Assembly: GCF_008386585.1 (NCBI RefSeq)
Contig: NZ_VUOB01000019.1
Coordinates: 1 to 64,000, forward strand
DNA length: 64,000 bases
Reading direction: 5' to 3'
Origin: Solihabitans fulvus
GTDB taxonomy: Bacteria; Actinomycetota; Actinomycetes; Mycobacteriales; Pseudonocardiaceae
A model generated the notes under the pieces. That model saw nothing but the letters and a program-made list of their open reading frames with translations. It was not told where the DNA came from and did not search any database. The translations under genes were made by a program, and so were the position numbers. Shown piece after piece: positions 53,332 to 61,679 of the stretch (the stretch's first letter is position 1; the number at the start of each line of letters is the position of its first letter).

Positions 53332-53368
53332 CCTGGTAGTGGATCGGGATCGCCGATCCACTACCAGG
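53332..53368. terminator. Perfect 16-bp hairpin between DUF4232 paralogues
   Basis: CCTGGTAGTGGATCGG (53332-53347) pairs with 53353-53368 around a five-base loop. On the minus strand it follows the upstream DUF4232 gene by 50 bases and precedes the next by 15, so it can terminate one and sit in the leader of the other. Confidence 0.8.
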
Positions 53369-53418
53369 CTGACATTCACGGGGATCGTTTACAGCCAAAT
53401 CGAGAGATTGGATCCGGC

Positions 53419-54099
53419 TCAGGCCCCGCCGGCACCCGACTGCACGGTCTGCACGCGCAACTGGACGCTCTGTCCGGTGTTGCCCGCGCAGCCCTGCTGG
53501 CCGGACAGGTCGACGAACATCGCCGCGGTCTCGCCTGGCGGATAGACCCGGATGCCGCGCACCGGCGTCGGCTGGCACGTGGCGGGGTCGAAGTTGCCGA
53601 TCTGGGCGAAGCCGACTGCGGCGGACGCGATCCCGCCGGGCGGCAGCGTCACCGCTGCCCCTTCGCCGCCGTCCCGTGCGGCCGCGGCGCCGACCTGGTG
53701 GCCGTCGTCGCCCGCGACGTAGGACACGCCCGGGAAGCCCTGCAACACGCAGGGGTGGTCGCTCTTGTTGGTGAACTGGATGGGCCGGAAGATCGTGCCG
53801 GCCGCGCCGTTGCCCTGCCCGAGCCCGATGCCCAGCTCGGTGGACCTGCACCCCGTCGAACCGGTCTGCGCCGGGGGCGCCGCCGGACTGGCCGTCGGGC
53901 TGTTGGGCGCGGGGGCCGGTGCCGACCCCGTCGACCCTGTCGTGCCGCTCGGCGAGGCACTGCCCGACGAGACCGGCAGTGGCGTGCCGCCGCTGCCGCT
54001 CGGGGTCGTGCCACTACCGCAGCCTGCCACCAACGCCGCGGCGAGGACGCCCCCGCAGACCAGGGCTCCGCCGTTGACCAGACGCTGAATCGCTGCCAC
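53419..54099 (-). CDS. DUF4232 lipoprotein
   Basis: A 226-aa protein with a lipoprotein signal (lipobox LVAGC near residue 27), a Ser/Pro/Thr/Gly-rich spacer of about 55 residues, and a DUF4232 domain: CRSTELGIGLGQGNGAAGTI, HPCVLQGFPGVSYVAGDDG and CQPTPVRGIRVYPPGETAAM. It shares the core and Cys pattern with the neighbouring paralogue. GTG 54099 has the best spacing from GGAGG (eight bases); GTG 54105 is only two bases away. Confidence 0.88.
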   Translation of the reverse strand: MAAIQRLVNGGALVCGGVLAAALVAGCGSGTTPSGSGGTPLPVSSGSASPSGTTGSTGSAPAPAPNSPTASPAAPPAQTGSTGCRSTELGIGLGQGNGAAGTIFRPIQFTNKSDHPCVLQGFPGVSYVAGDDGHQVGAAAARDGGEGAAVTLPPGGIASAAVGFAQIGNFDPATCQPTPVRGIRVYPPGETAAMFVDLSGQQGCAGNTGQSVQLRVQTVQSGAGGA

Positions 54100-54212
54100 T
54101 GCCACCGCCTCCGAACCGTGTTGGCTGCGAACGATCCGTCGCTTACTTTTTCACTGCATGGACGTATCACCCCGTTAGTAGGTTGCCAGCCATCGCGGGC
54201 TTCCGCAGATTG

Positions 54213-54965
54213 GTGGACGCCGTGAGGGCCGACGCGCTGCTGGTGGTCGAGCGGGCCGAGGACGGCCGCAGCGTGGTCCGCGAGCTCCGGTCCATGACGC
54301 CGTTGACGCTGATCCCGCACCGCAGCGCCGTCCGCTCGGCCAGCACGGCGGCCCTGGTGCACCTGGTCAGCTCGGCGACCGCGCCCCTTGGCGGCGACGA
54401 GCTGACGCTGACCGTGCGGGTCGGCGCGGGCGCCCAGCTGTGCCTGCGGGGCGTCGCGGCGACGCTCGCGCTGCCGGGGTACCGGCCGGGCGGCAGCCGC
54501 GCGACGATCCGGTTCGAGGCGGCCGACGGAGCGACGGTGTCCTACCTGCCGGAGCCGACCGTGGTGACCGCCCGCGCCGACCACAGCGCCGAACTGGTCG
54601 CCGAGCTGGCCGAGGACGCCAGGCTGCGGCTGCGCGAGGTGCTGGTGCTCGGCCGCAGCGGGGAGCGGCCTGGACGCCTGGTCAGCGTCCTGCGCGTGCG
54701 CCGGGGGGGCCGGGCCGTGCTCCAGCAACGGACGGTGGTCGGCGATCCGTGCCTCGACGCGAGCCTCGCGGCGCTGGCCGGCCGGCGGGTGCTCGCCACC
54801 GAGCTGCTGGTCCCCGCCGAGGAGGCAGGCGAGGACCCGGTCGAGGCGGCCTGCGGCGAGTGGTGGTCGCGCACGCCGCTGGCGGCCGGCGGCACCCTGG
54901 TCACCGCGCTGGCCGACGACGTGGTCACCGCGGGTCGACTCCTCGCCCTCGCCGGAATGTCCTGA
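54213..54965 (+). CDS. ureD: Urease accessory protein UreD, separated from the operon
   Basis: A 250-aa protein of the UreD/UreH family: ELRSMTPLTLIPHRSAVRSA, LVSSATAPLGGDELTLTVRV, ATVSYLPEPTVVTARADHSA and REVLVLGRSGERPGRL. It scaffolds UreF-UreG on urease. The start is unclear: GTG 54213 and GTG 54222 are in frame and neither has a ribosome site. In M. tuberculosis ureD follows ureG directly; here 1.6 kb with two opposite-strand genes lies between, so it needs its own promoter. Confidence 0.85.
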   Translation: MDAVRADALLVVERAEDGRSVVRELRSMTPLTLIPHRSAVRSASTAALVHLVSSATAPLGGDELTLTVRVGAGAQLCLRGVAATLALPGYRPGGSRATIRFEAADGATVSYLPEPTVVTARADHSAELVAELAEDARLRLREVLVLGRSGERPGRLVSVLRVRRGGRAVLQQRTVVGDPCLDASLAALAGRRVLATELLVPAEEAGEDPVEAACGEWWSRTPLAAGGTLVTALADDVVTAGRLLALAGMS

Positions 54966-55166
54966 AGGGATCCTCGCGACACCCTGAAAAGGGGTGGGAA
55001 ATCCATCTGACTCGATCTCGTTCACGATTCCGATCCGACCTGTTGCGGTGACCATCACACTCCAGGTGGGGCGCGTCACCGCCCAGGCGGTTTCTTCTGG
55101 CGTCGGAAACCCGTACGTTCCTGCGAACCGGGTATCACGAGTGCGCGTTCGCGGAGGTTGATCGGG

Positions 55167-55823
55167 ATGACGGAGACGACCAACATCGCGCTACCCGCGA
55201 TGCGCGTGTCCTACGAAAGCGGCTCACTGACCGAGGCGGAACTCGCCGGAACGTGGCACGAGCAGCTCCAGAAGTGGTTGGACGAGGCGACGAACGCGGG
55301 CCTGCCTGAGGCGAACGCCTTCGTGCTGGCCACCGCCGACCCGGACGGTCACCCCTCGTCCCGCACCGTGCTGGCCAAGGGCCTGGACGCGCGTGGCCTG
55401 GTGTTCTTCACCAACTACACCTCGGCCAAGAGCCACGAGCTGATGGCGACCAGGTACGCGTCGGCGACCTTCCCCTGGTTCGCCATGCAGCGCCAGGCGC
55501 ACGTGCGCGGCACCGTGGAGAAGGTCGGCGCGGCCGAGACCGCCGCCTACTGGGCGAGCCGCCCGAAGGGTTCGCAGCTCGGCGCGTGGGCCTCGCCGCA
55601 GTCGAGGGTCGTCGCCGGACGGTCCACTCTGGACAGTGCGCTGGCGAAGATCGAGCGGCAGTTCGAGAACTCCGAGAAGGTGCCGGTGCCGCCGCACTGG
55701 GGTGGCTGGCGCATCCAGCCCGAGACGGTCGAGTTCTGGCAGGGCCGGCAGGACCGGATGCACGACCGGCTGCGCTTCCGGCTCGGCCGCGACGGCTGGG
55801 AGATCGAGCGCGTCGCGCCGTAG
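55167..55823 (+). CDS. pdxH: Pyridoxamine 5'-phosphate oxidase PdxH
   Basis: A 218-aa FMN enzyme producing pyridoxal phosphate. Family blocks: MRVSYESGSLTEAEL, ATADPDGHPSSRTVLAKGLD, FFTNYTSAKSHELMA, RGTVEKV, SRPKGSQLGAWAS and the C-terminal WGGWRIQPETVEFWQGRQDR with DRLRFR. ATG 55167 is eight bases after GGAGG. The 200 bases upstream hold no gene that I can see. Its stop directly abuts the stop of the convergent CPBP gene. Confidence 0.96.
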   Translation: MTETTNIALPAMRVSYESGSLTEAELAGTWHEQLQKWLDEATNAGLPEANAFVLATADPDGHPSSRTVLAKGLDARGLVFFTNYTSAKSHELMATRYASATFPWFAMQRQAHVRGTVEKVGAAETAAYWASRPKGSQLGAWASPQSRVVAGRSTLDSALAKIERQFENSEKVPVPPHWGGWRIQPETVEFWQGRQDRMHDRLRFRLGRDGWEIERVAP

Positions 55824-56579
55824 TCAGCTTGCCTGGACTTTCGGTGGGTTGGCGCCGCTGCTGGCCGAACGGCCGCGCAGCAGCAGCGCCAATCCAAGGC
55901 CGAGATTGACGATCATGTCCAGTGCTTGCAACCAGTCCGGGTCCCTGCCGGGCGAGTAGACCTGGAGGTAGTCGGCCAGCGCGTGCACGAGCACGAGCGG
56001 CCAGACGCTGCCGATCACCAGTCTCGCCCCGCACAGGCAGAACCCGAACAGTCCGGCCGTCAGCACCTGCCACAGCGTGTTGCCGAGCGGTGCGCCGAAG
56101 AACAGGTAGTTGTCGAGGTGACTCGCGCCGAACAGCGTCGCCGTCAGCGCTGCCCCGCGCAGCGCGCCGAGCGGCCGCGCGACCTCGAAGACCAACGCGC
56201 GGCTGGAAATCTCCTCGCTGACGCCGACGCTGAGCATCAACGCGACGCCGCCGACCAGCTGCGCGGTGCCGCCGGCGATGCCGGGCAGCGCGGACAGCCC
56301 GGCGACCGCGACCAGCGGCAGCACCACCGGCCAGCGCGACAGTCGCCCGAGGGTGGTCACACCAGTGACGCGCGACAGTCCCCAGGAGCGCAGGATCGCC
56401 AGCACCACGGCGGCGGAGATCAGGTTCACGACGGTGGCGCCGAGCCCAGGGAACCAGCCGGGACTCATCGAGGGCAGCAGTTCGGCGGCGGCGACCACCG
56501 CGAGCTGCCAGGTCAGCGCGAGTTCCACCGCGCCGAGCACCGGATGACGGAGCACGTGGTCCCGCCACCGCGTCAGCAT
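55824..56579 (-). CDS. CPBP (CAAX/Abi-type) intramembrane metalloprotease
   Basis: A 251-aa protein with about eight membrane helices. The family motifs are SEEISSRALVFE (E-E-x-x-x-R), LFGASHL (F-x-x-x-H) and VLVHALADYL (H-x-x-x-D). Members cleave prenylated or other membrane substrates, or protect against bacteriocins; the substrate is unknown. ATG 56579 lies eight bases after TACGAT on the minus strand, so leaderless. Confidence 0.9.
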   Translation of the reverse strand: MLTRWRDHVLRHPVLGAVELALTWQLAVVAAAELLPSMSPGWFPGLGATVVNLISAAVVLAILRSWGLSRVTGVTTLGRLSRWPVVLPLVAVAGLSALPGIAGGTAQLVGGVALMLSVGVSEEISSRALVFEVARPLGALRGAALTATLFGASHLDNYLFFGAPLGNTLWQVLTAGLFGFCLCGARLVIGSVWPLVLVHALADYLQVYSPGRDPDWLQALDMIVNLGLGLALLLRGRSASSGANPPKVQAS

Positions 56580-56593
56580 GATCGGAAATCGTA
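56580..56593 (-). promoter_or_regulatory. Leaderless promoter -10 of the CPBP gene
   Basis: TACGAT on the minus strand (56593-56588), eight bases before the ATG. Confidence 0.55.
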
Positions 56594-56688
56594 GTGCCCC
56601 GATCCGCGTGATTTCGGGGCATTCCGGAACACGAGTGCGTGCCGGGGCAGCGTGACGAATCGCTCGCGAATCGCAGGCTTTGTTGTCC

Positions 56689-56702
56689 TAAGCTAACGAG
56701 TT
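56689..56702 (+). promoter_or_regulatory. Leaderless promoter -10 of the MFS exporter
   Basis: TAAGCT (56689-56694), eight bases, then GTG 56703. The overlapping CCTAAGCTAACGAG is only weakly similar to an IdeR box. Confidence 0.55.
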
Positions 56703-58013
56703 GTGAGCGCAGGCGCGACGACACCGTCGGATTCCCGGGAGGGCGACAGTCCCACGGCCGTGCGCCGGCTGCTCGGCAGGGTCATGCTCGACACCCGGCC
56801 GCTGCGGGTGGTGGCGTACCGGAGGCTGTGGGTTTCCACGATCGTCACGGCGGTCGGCAGCCAGTTCACCGCGGTCGCCGTGCCGAAGCAGATCTACGAC
56901 CTGACCGGCTCGTCCGGCTACGTTGGCCTCGCCGGCGCCGTCGCGCTCGTCCCCCTGCTGGTGTTCGGGCTGTGGGGCGGCGCGGTCGCCGACACGGTCG
57001 ACCGGCGGAAACTGCTGCTGGTCACCAACATCGGCATCGCGGTCACGTCCGTGCTGCTGTGGGTGCAGGCGGCGCTCGGGCTCGGCTCGGTGTGGGTGGT
57101 GCTGGCGCTGCTGGCCGCGCAACAGGGCTTCTTCGCGATGAACGCGCCGGCCCGCAGCGCGTCCATCGCCAGGCTCGTGCCGGTCGAGCAGTTGGCTGCG
57201 GCCAGCGCGCTCGGGTCGACGGTGATGGTGTTCGGGGCCGTGTTCGGGCCGCTGCTCGCCGGCACGCTGCTGCCCGTGTTCGGCCTGTCCGTGCTGTACC
57301 TGGTCGACGCGCTCGCCCTGACCGTGGCGCTGTGGGCGGTGTGGCGGCTGCCGCCGATGCCGCCGCTCGACGGGCCGGCACGGCGGGCCGGGCTGAGTGA
57401 CGTGGTCGCAGGCTTCCGGTATCTGGCCGTGCAGAAGGTGCTGCTGGCGTCGTTCCTGCTGGACATCATCGCGATGGTGTTCGGCATGCCGAGGGCGCTG
57501 TTCCCCGAGCTGGCCGAGCGGACCTTCGGCGACCCGCCGGGCGGCGGGCTCGCGCTGGGGCTGCTGTACGCGGCGATGCCGGTCGGCGCGTTCCTGTGCG
57601 GGCTGTTCTCGGGACCGCTGACGCGGGTGCGGAGGCACGGTGTCGGCGTGACGGTCGGCGTGCTCGCGTGGGGCGTCGCGGTGCTCGGGTTCGGCCTGTC
57701 GCACGCGTTGTGGCCCGCGCTGGTGTTCATGGCGCTCGGTGGCGTCGCGGACATGGTGAGCATGGTGTTCCGGGGCGCGATGCTCCAGGCGGCGGCGACG
57801 GATGAGATGCGCGGGCGCATGCAGGGCGTGTTCATCGTCGTGGTGGCAGGCGGACCGAGGCTCGCGGACCTGCTGCACGGGTCGATGGGCGCGGCCGTCG
57901 GCGCCGGGCCGGCGATCGCCGCGGGCGGCGTGCTCGTGCTGGTCGCGACGGTGGTCGCGGTGGTCAGTCTTGGCGCGTTCTGGCGGTACCGGGCGCCGAG
58001 CGGGCATAGCTGA
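56703..58013 (+). CDS. MFS exporter, EntS-like
   Basis: A 436-aa permease with 12 helices of the DHA3 type, which includes the enterobactin exporter EntS and macrolide pumps. Motif A appears as GAVADTVDRRKLLLV. Other marks are NAPARSASIARLVPVEQLAA, MPRALFPELAERTFG and FRGAMLQAAATDEMRGRMQG. Substrate unknown. The 3' end overlaps the DUF397 gene on the other strand by 50 bases. Confidence 0.9.
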   Translation: MSAGATTPSDSREGDSPTAVRRLLGRVMLDTRPLRVVAYRRLWVSTIVTAVGSQFTAVAVPKQIYDLTGSSGYVGLAGAVALVPLLVFGLWGGAVADTVDRRKLLLVTNIGIAVTSVLLWVQAALGLGSVWVVLALLAAQQGFFAMNAPARSASIARLVPVEQLAAASALGSTVMVFGAVFGPLLAGTLLPVFGLSVLYLVDALALTVALWAVWRLPPMPPLDGPARRAGLSDVVAGFRYLAVQKVLLASFLLDIIAMVFGMPRALFPELAERTFGDPPGGGLALGLLYAAMPVGAFLCGLFSGPLTRVRRHGVGVTVGVLAWGVAVLGFGLSHALWPALVFMALGGVADMVSMVFRGAMLQAAATDEMRGRMQGVFIVVVAGGPRLADLLHGSMGAAVGAGPAIAAGGVLVLVATVVAVVSLGAFWRYRAPSGHS

Positions 58014-58275
58014 GGAAGCCGGCCCACGAGGTCGCCGGGAAGGCGAGGATCGGGCCGTCCGGGTTCTTGGAGTCCCGAGCGGCCACCGCCGCATCGCTGA
58101 ACGAGACCTCCACGCAGTTGGCTGTTGACTGGCTGCGGCTGCTCTTGCGCCAGTCGCCCGCGAAGGCGATCTCCACACAGTTGGCGGTGTCGGCGCTGTG
58201 GTTGCTCTTACGCCACACAGCGTTGGCGAAGTCAGGCGCGCTCATGCCTTTCATGATGGCATCTGTCGGCTTCAC
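57964..58275 (-). CDS. Tandem DUF397 protein
   Basis: A 103-aa protein with two DUF397 motifs in a row: VWRKSNHSADTANCVEIAF and WRKSSRSQSTANCVEVSF, then the usual ending RDSKNPDGPILAFPATSW. Single-motif proteins of about 60 aa are the norm, so this is an internal duplication. GTG 58275 overlaps the XRE stop by four bases; ATG 58242 or earlier in-frame ATGs are alternatives. DUF397 proteins partner WhiJ-type XRE regulators in actinobacterial development. Confidence 0.88.
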   Translation of the reverse strand: MKPTDAIMKGMSAPDFANAVWRKSNHSADTANCVEIAFAGDWRKSSRSQSTANCVEVSFSDAAVAARDSKNPDGPILAFPATSWAGFLSYARSAPGTARTRQD

Positions 58276-59120
58276 AGTCGCTCGGCCAGATCAGCGATCA
58301 GCTCGATGGACTTCTTGGGGCTGAGCGAGAGTCGCTGAAGCTCCGTCCATGAGCGAGAGTAGATCTTGACGTGCTCGTCCTCATCCAGGAACAAGCTGGC
58401 GACCTTGTTCTCCAGCAGCACGAGGCTGGGCTCGTCGTCGTACTTCAGGATGGTGAACGGCCCGTTCAGCCCGGAATGCAGCTTCGACTTGGCGGGTAGC
58501 ACCTGAATGGTCACGCGGGATTTGATCGTCGCGTCCGCCAAGGCTCGTAGCTGCCGCCCGTGCGCTCCGAGTTTGCCGAAGGAGTGCCTCAGCACGTTTT
58601 CCTCGATGATCGCGTGCAACGTCAACGGGTCGGTGCGGTGGAGCAGGCCCTGACGAGCCATCCGGCTGGACACCAGGGCGTCGACCTCGGTCTCGGTGAT
58701 CGCGCCTCCGGTGGCCCGAATGATCGCGCTGGCATATTCGGGAGTCTGTAGCAGGCCAGGGATCACCAGCGGTTGGTATCTGAGCAGGGTGGTGGCTTCC
58801 TGCTCGAAGTCGAGCCAGGTCTGCCAGTCCTCTGGCAGGTTCGCGTTGCTCAGCCGCAGCCAGCCGCGTTCCTCCGCGCGCCGGGCGATGTCGAGCAGCT
58901 CGACCCGGTGACCGGCGCTGACCTCGTAGAAGTCCAGCAATCGTTCGAGGTCGTCCCGGTAGACGCCGCTCTCCATGCGCTCGATGCGGTTGATCTTGCT
59001 GCCGGACATCCCGACGGCCCTGCCGACCGCCTCGATGCCGTGCCCGCTGGCGCCGCGAAGCCTACGCAGGATGAAAGCGAGCCGGCGCGAACGGACCGAA
59101 TTGCCCGCGCGTCGTGCCAC
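58272..59120 (-). CDS. XRE-family regulator with DUF5753 domain (WhiJ-like)
   Basis: A 282-aa regulator. The helix-turn-helix is at about residues 15-70 (FILRRLRGASGHGIEAVGRA, MSGSKINRIERMESGV). The DUF5753 sensor domain follows (TTLLRYQPLVIPGLLQTPEY, MARQGLLHRTDPLTLHAIIE, VQVLP-like block). GTG 59120 has GGGGAGG five bases upstream. It is coupled to the DUF397 gene, a pairing seen many times per genome in Streptomyces and Pseudonocardiales. Confidence 0.92.
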   Translation of the reverse strand: MARRAGNSVRSRRLAFILRRLRGASGHGIEAVGRAVGMSGSKINRIERMESGVYRDDLERLLDFYEVSAGHRVELLDIARRAEERGWLRLSNANLPEDWQTWLDFEQEATTLLRYQPLVIPGLLQTPEYASAIIRATGGAITETEVDALVSSRMARQGLLHRTDPLTLHAIIEENVLRHSFGKLGAHGRQLRALADATIKSRVTIQVLPAKSKLHSGLNGPFTILKYDDEPSLVLLENKVASLFLDEDEHVKIYSRSWTELQRLSLSPKKSIELIADLAERL

Positions 59121-59213
59121 GTGTGCCTCCCCGGAGTGGTGTGTTGCCGTCAAGGTAGGGCTTTCCGGGTTTTCACGGCGACAACCTTCACCCCATCGAG
59201 CGACTGCACGAAT

Positions 59214-59231
59214 AATTGTTGCGCTGCAATT
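59214..59231. promoter_or_regulatory. Inverted repeat between the XRE and 89-aa genes
   Basis: AATTG-TTGCGCTG-CAATT, containing the nested dyad TTGC-GCT-GCAA, in an AT-rich stretch of the divergent region. A plausible operator for the XRE regulator. Confidence 0.4.
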
Positions 59232-59267
59232 CTTGCGTAGCAGGACAAAGCCAACCTGGAGGCTGCG

Positions 59268-59537
59268 ATGAGTGACGGAAACGTGCGGAATCTGCCGAGG
59301 AGAGAATGGCTACTTCGCTGCAATGACGCGGACAATGGTCTCGCGATCTGCTCGGTGCTCGCGGAGGCCGGCGAGGTCGTCATCTGCGGCACGAACGACC
59401 TGCCCATGCTCCGGCTGCCCGAGGGTTACCTCGCCGCGTTCCACACCGGACTGACCGAGGCGATGGCCGTGGCCGAGCAGGATCTGCGCAACACCCGTGC
59501 CGCACGAACGAAAATCGCCAACTCGCCACCCGCCTGA
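59268..59537 (+). CDS. Small protein divergent from the XRE/DUF397 module
   Basis: An 89-aa soluble protein with ATG 59268 and GGAGG upstream. It begins MSDGNVRNLPRREWLLRCND and contains ICSVLAEAGEVVICGTNDLP and LPEGYLAAFHTGLTEAMAVA. I do not recognise the family. Small proteins often accompany XRE/DUF397 pairs; the shared divergent control region suggests it belongs to the module. Confidence 0.7.
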   Translation: MSDGNVRNLPRREWLLRCNDADNGLAICSVLAEAGEVVICGTNDLPMLRLPEGYLAAFHTGLTEAMAVAEQDLRNTRAARTKIANSPPA

Positions 59538-59548
59538 CCAGCGACGGT

Positions 59549-59560
59549 TACGCTCCCGCA
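59549..59560 (+). promoter_or_regulatory. Leaderless promoter -10 of the 199-aa membrane protein
   Basis: TACGCT (59549-59554), six bases, then GTG 59561. Confidence 0.55.
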
Positions 59561-60160
59561 GTGACTGAGGTGAGTGGCGTTCGGGCAACGCCGGGCGGCC
59601 GGGTGCGGCTGGTTTTCCAGCCAGGGGGCTTCAACATCCTGCGGGACAGCCGTTTCTCCTGGCTGCGTTCGCTTGACGAGGACTGGATCGGCGGCCTCGC
59701 CCTGCTCGGCGCGATCGGTCTGGGTATCGGCGCGGCTGCGGCGGCGCACGCCGGGCTCCGGCCGTTGGCCATCGCGCTCGGCGTGCTGGTCATACCGTTC
59801 GTGGTGGTGTTGCTGGTCTTCCTGGTGTTGAAAGCGATCGAGTCGCTGGTCGGCTGGATTGTCCTGATCGGACTGATCATCCTGTTCCCGCTACTGCTGT
59901 TCCCCGGCGTGCGGCAGTGGGCCGGGAAACACTGGGACGGCAAGCCCGCAGCGCGCCGGCTCGACTGGCCGCGCGAGCGGATCGCCTCGACGCGCCGGGC
60001 CCTGGACGCCTCCGGACTGGCCGTGCAGGTGCTCGGCGCGGACGGGGCCACGCTCGTGCTGCGGGCGGGCGGCGAGGCGGCCCGTCAGCTGGACACCGAG
60101 TTCGCCCGGCTGCTCGGCGGCCCGGCCTCGCCGCCCGCCAGGACGTTCGCGCGGCGGTAG
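59561..60160 (+). CDS. Membrane protein, 199 aa, unknown
   Basis: An N-terminal 40-residue soluble part (VRLVFQPGGFNILRDSRFSW), three hydrophobic segments (GLALLGAIGLGIGAAAAAHA, LAIALGVLVIPFVVVLLVFL, IVLIGLIILFPLLLFPG), and a C-terminal soluble domain (LDASGLAVQVLGADGATLVL) resembling a small alpha/beta unit. GTG 59561 matches a leaderless promoter. No family recognised. Confidence 0.7.
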   Translation: MTEVSGVRATPGGRVRLVFQPGGFNILRDSRFSWLRSLDEDWIGGLALLGAIGLGIGAAAAAHAGLRPLAIALGVLVIPFVVVLLVFLVLKAIESLVGWIVLIGLIILFPLLLFPGVRQWAGKHWDGKPAARRLDWPRERIASTRRALDASGLAVQVLGADGATLVLRAGGEAARQLDTEFARLLGGPASPPARTFARR

Positions 60161-60195
60161 GCGCCGGGCCGCGCGGCCGTGTTTCCGGTCCGCAT

Positions 60196-61035
60196 TCAGC
60201 GGACGGCGTGGGTGGTTCGCTCGCGGAACTCCTGCACGCTGTGCGCGGAGAACATGTCCACCTCGGAGTCGTGGTCGCGCATCAGCTCGCGCAGCCGTTC
60301 CTGGTTGGCCAGCCGTTCGCTGCGGAGGACGTCCATGCGGTTCTGGAAGAACGTCAGGACCGGCGTGCAGTGCGGCCGGACCGGGTCCTTCTCGCCGTGG
60401 AAGAAGTACGCGTCGCCGGCGTGCAGCAACCACCGGTCGCCGGTGTGCACCGCGACGCCCGCATGGCCCCTGGTGTGGCCGGCGAGCGGGATCATCAGGA
60501 TTTCCGGTGGCAGCCCGGGAAGTTCGCGCACCGCCTCGAAGCCGAACCAGCGTTCGCCGTCGCCGACGCGGTGGGTGACCCAGTCGGGGTCGTGCGCCCA
60601 CTGCACAGACCTGTACCTGGCGCGCTCGAGCGCGTTCGTCGGGTTGTTGGCCGCGTGCAGCTCCTCGGCGAACACGTGCACCTTGGCCTGCGGGAATTCC
60701 GCCAGCCCGCCCGCGTGGTCAAGGTCGAGGTGGGTGAGCACGATGTGCCGGACGTCCTCCACCTTGTGGCCGAGCGCGACCACCTGGCGCGCCATGGATT
60801 CCGCCGGGTCGAACACCGGCCGCACCGTCGTGGCGAACTGCCGGCCGAGCGAGCCGGGCGGGTTGAGCATGTCGGTGAGCCCGATGCCGGTGTCGACCAG
60901 CACGAGCCCCTGGTCGGTCTCGATGACCAGGCAGTGGCAGACCATCGTGGCGCGGCTGAGGATCGAGCCCTCGCCGTCCACGAGCCGGCCGCCGAACGGG
61001 CGCATGGTGCCGCAGTTGACGTGGTGCACGAGCAT
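60196..61035 (-). CDS. MBL-fold metallo-hydrolase (lactonase-like)
   Basis: A 279-aa hydrolase of the metallo-beta-lactamase superfamily. The zinc motif is LTHLDLDHAGG (H-x-D-x-D-H), with later ligands in AGHTRGHAGVAV and HAGDAYFFHG. The layout resembles N-acyl-homoserine lactonases and related enzymes of the AttM/AiiA branch, but the substrate is not proven. It lies 37 bases downstream of a TetR gene on the same strand and is probably controlled by it. Confidence 0.88.
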   Translation of the reverse strand: MLVHHVNCGTMRPFGGRLVDGEGSILSRATMVCHCLVIETDQGLVLVDTGIGLTDMLNPPGSLGRQFATTVRPVFDPAESMARQVVALGHKVEDVRHIVLTHLDLDHAGGLAEFPQAKVHVFAEELHAANNPTNALERARYRSVQWAHDPDWVTHRVGDGERWFGFEAVRELPGLPPEILMIPLAGHTRGHAGVAVHTGDRWLLHAGDAYFFHGEKDPVRPHCTPVLTFFQNRMDVLRSERLANQERLRELMRDHDSEVDMFSAHSVQEFRERTTHAVR

Positions 61036-61072
61036 GATTCGCTCCGGAGCGGGGAGTTGGGTGGGGTGGCCG

Positions 61073-61636
61073 TCAGCCGGCCAGGAGTCGGTGGAGCTGC
61101 GCGCCGACGACGCGCAACGGCGCGATGTCGTGTCGGGTCTTCGCCAGCAGCATGCCGCCCTCGATGGCCGCGAGCAGCATGGTGGCGACCTCGTCGGCGT
61201 CCGCGATGCCGTGCGAGCGCAGGTGTTCGGCGATCACGGCCTCCCAGGATTCGTACTGCTCCTGGCAGGCCGTCCTGATCGGCTCGTTCTGGCCTGCGAC
61301 GTCGAGCGCGACGGTCGCGATCGGGCAGCCGGCCAGAAACCCTGACGAGACAAGGTTTTCGGCGAGTCGCTCGATCACCAGATCGAAGCCGGCGCGCAGG
61401 TCCGTGGTGGACTGGAGCAGTTCGCGCAGGGCGTCCTTGGTCTCGCCCCCGGTCAGGGCGACGGCCTCGACCGCGAGTTGTTCCTTCCCACCGGGAAAGT
61501 GGAAGTACATCGACCCCTTGGGCGCGTCGCCCTCGGTGAGCACCTGGGCGAGGCCGGTCGCGTGGTAGCCCTGATCGCGGAACAGCGTCGCGGCCGAGCG
61601 CAACACCCGTTCTCGCGTGTCGGTCTTTCTCGGCAT
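61073..61636 (-). CDS. TetR-family regulator (LmrA/YxaF-like)
   Basis: A 187-aa regulator. The helix-turn-helix region is RVLRSAATLFRDQGYHATGL with QVLTEGDAPKGSMYFHFPGG. The C-terminal domain (ETKDALRELLQSTTDLRAGF, SSGFLAGCPIATVALDVAGQ) is typical of the LmrA/YxaF group that controls efflux and detoxification genes. It heads an operon with the MBL hydrolase and faces an aldose epimerase gene; a palindrome within its own promoter suggests autorepression. Confidence 0.92.
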   Translation of the reverse strand: MPRKTDTRERVLRSAATLFRDQGYHATGLAQVLTEGDAPKGSMYFHFPGGKEQLAVEAVALTGGETKDALRELLQSTTDLRAGFDLVIERLAENLVSSGFLAGCPIATVALDVAGQNEPIRTACQEQYESWEAVIAEHLRSHGIADADEVATMLLAAIEGGMLLAKTRHDIAPLRVVGAQLHRLLAG

Positions 61637-61671
61637 GTCTGGAAATATACAGACCGGTCTAGTTAAGTCAA
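61637..61671 (-). promoter_or_regulatory. TetR promoter with operator in the spacer
   Basis: Minus strand: TTGACT (61671-61666), a 16-base spacer, TATATT (61649-61644), then seven bases to the ATG. The spacer holds the perfect palindrome AGACCGGTCT (61651-61660). This is the best sigma-A-type promoter in the window and predicts a leaderless, autorepressed message. The operator also lies at the -35 position of the divergent epimerase promoter. Confidence 0.75.
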
Positions 61672-61679
61672 GGGGCCGA

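Noticed and set aside
55045..55075. CRP-like GGTGACCATCACAC before pdxH
   Set aside because: Half-sites are wrongly spaced compared with TGTGA-N6-TCACA.
56683..56703. IdeR-like sequence before the EntS-like exporter
   Set aside because: About 13 of 19 matches, most of them due to the overlapping -10 hexamer; too weak to call.
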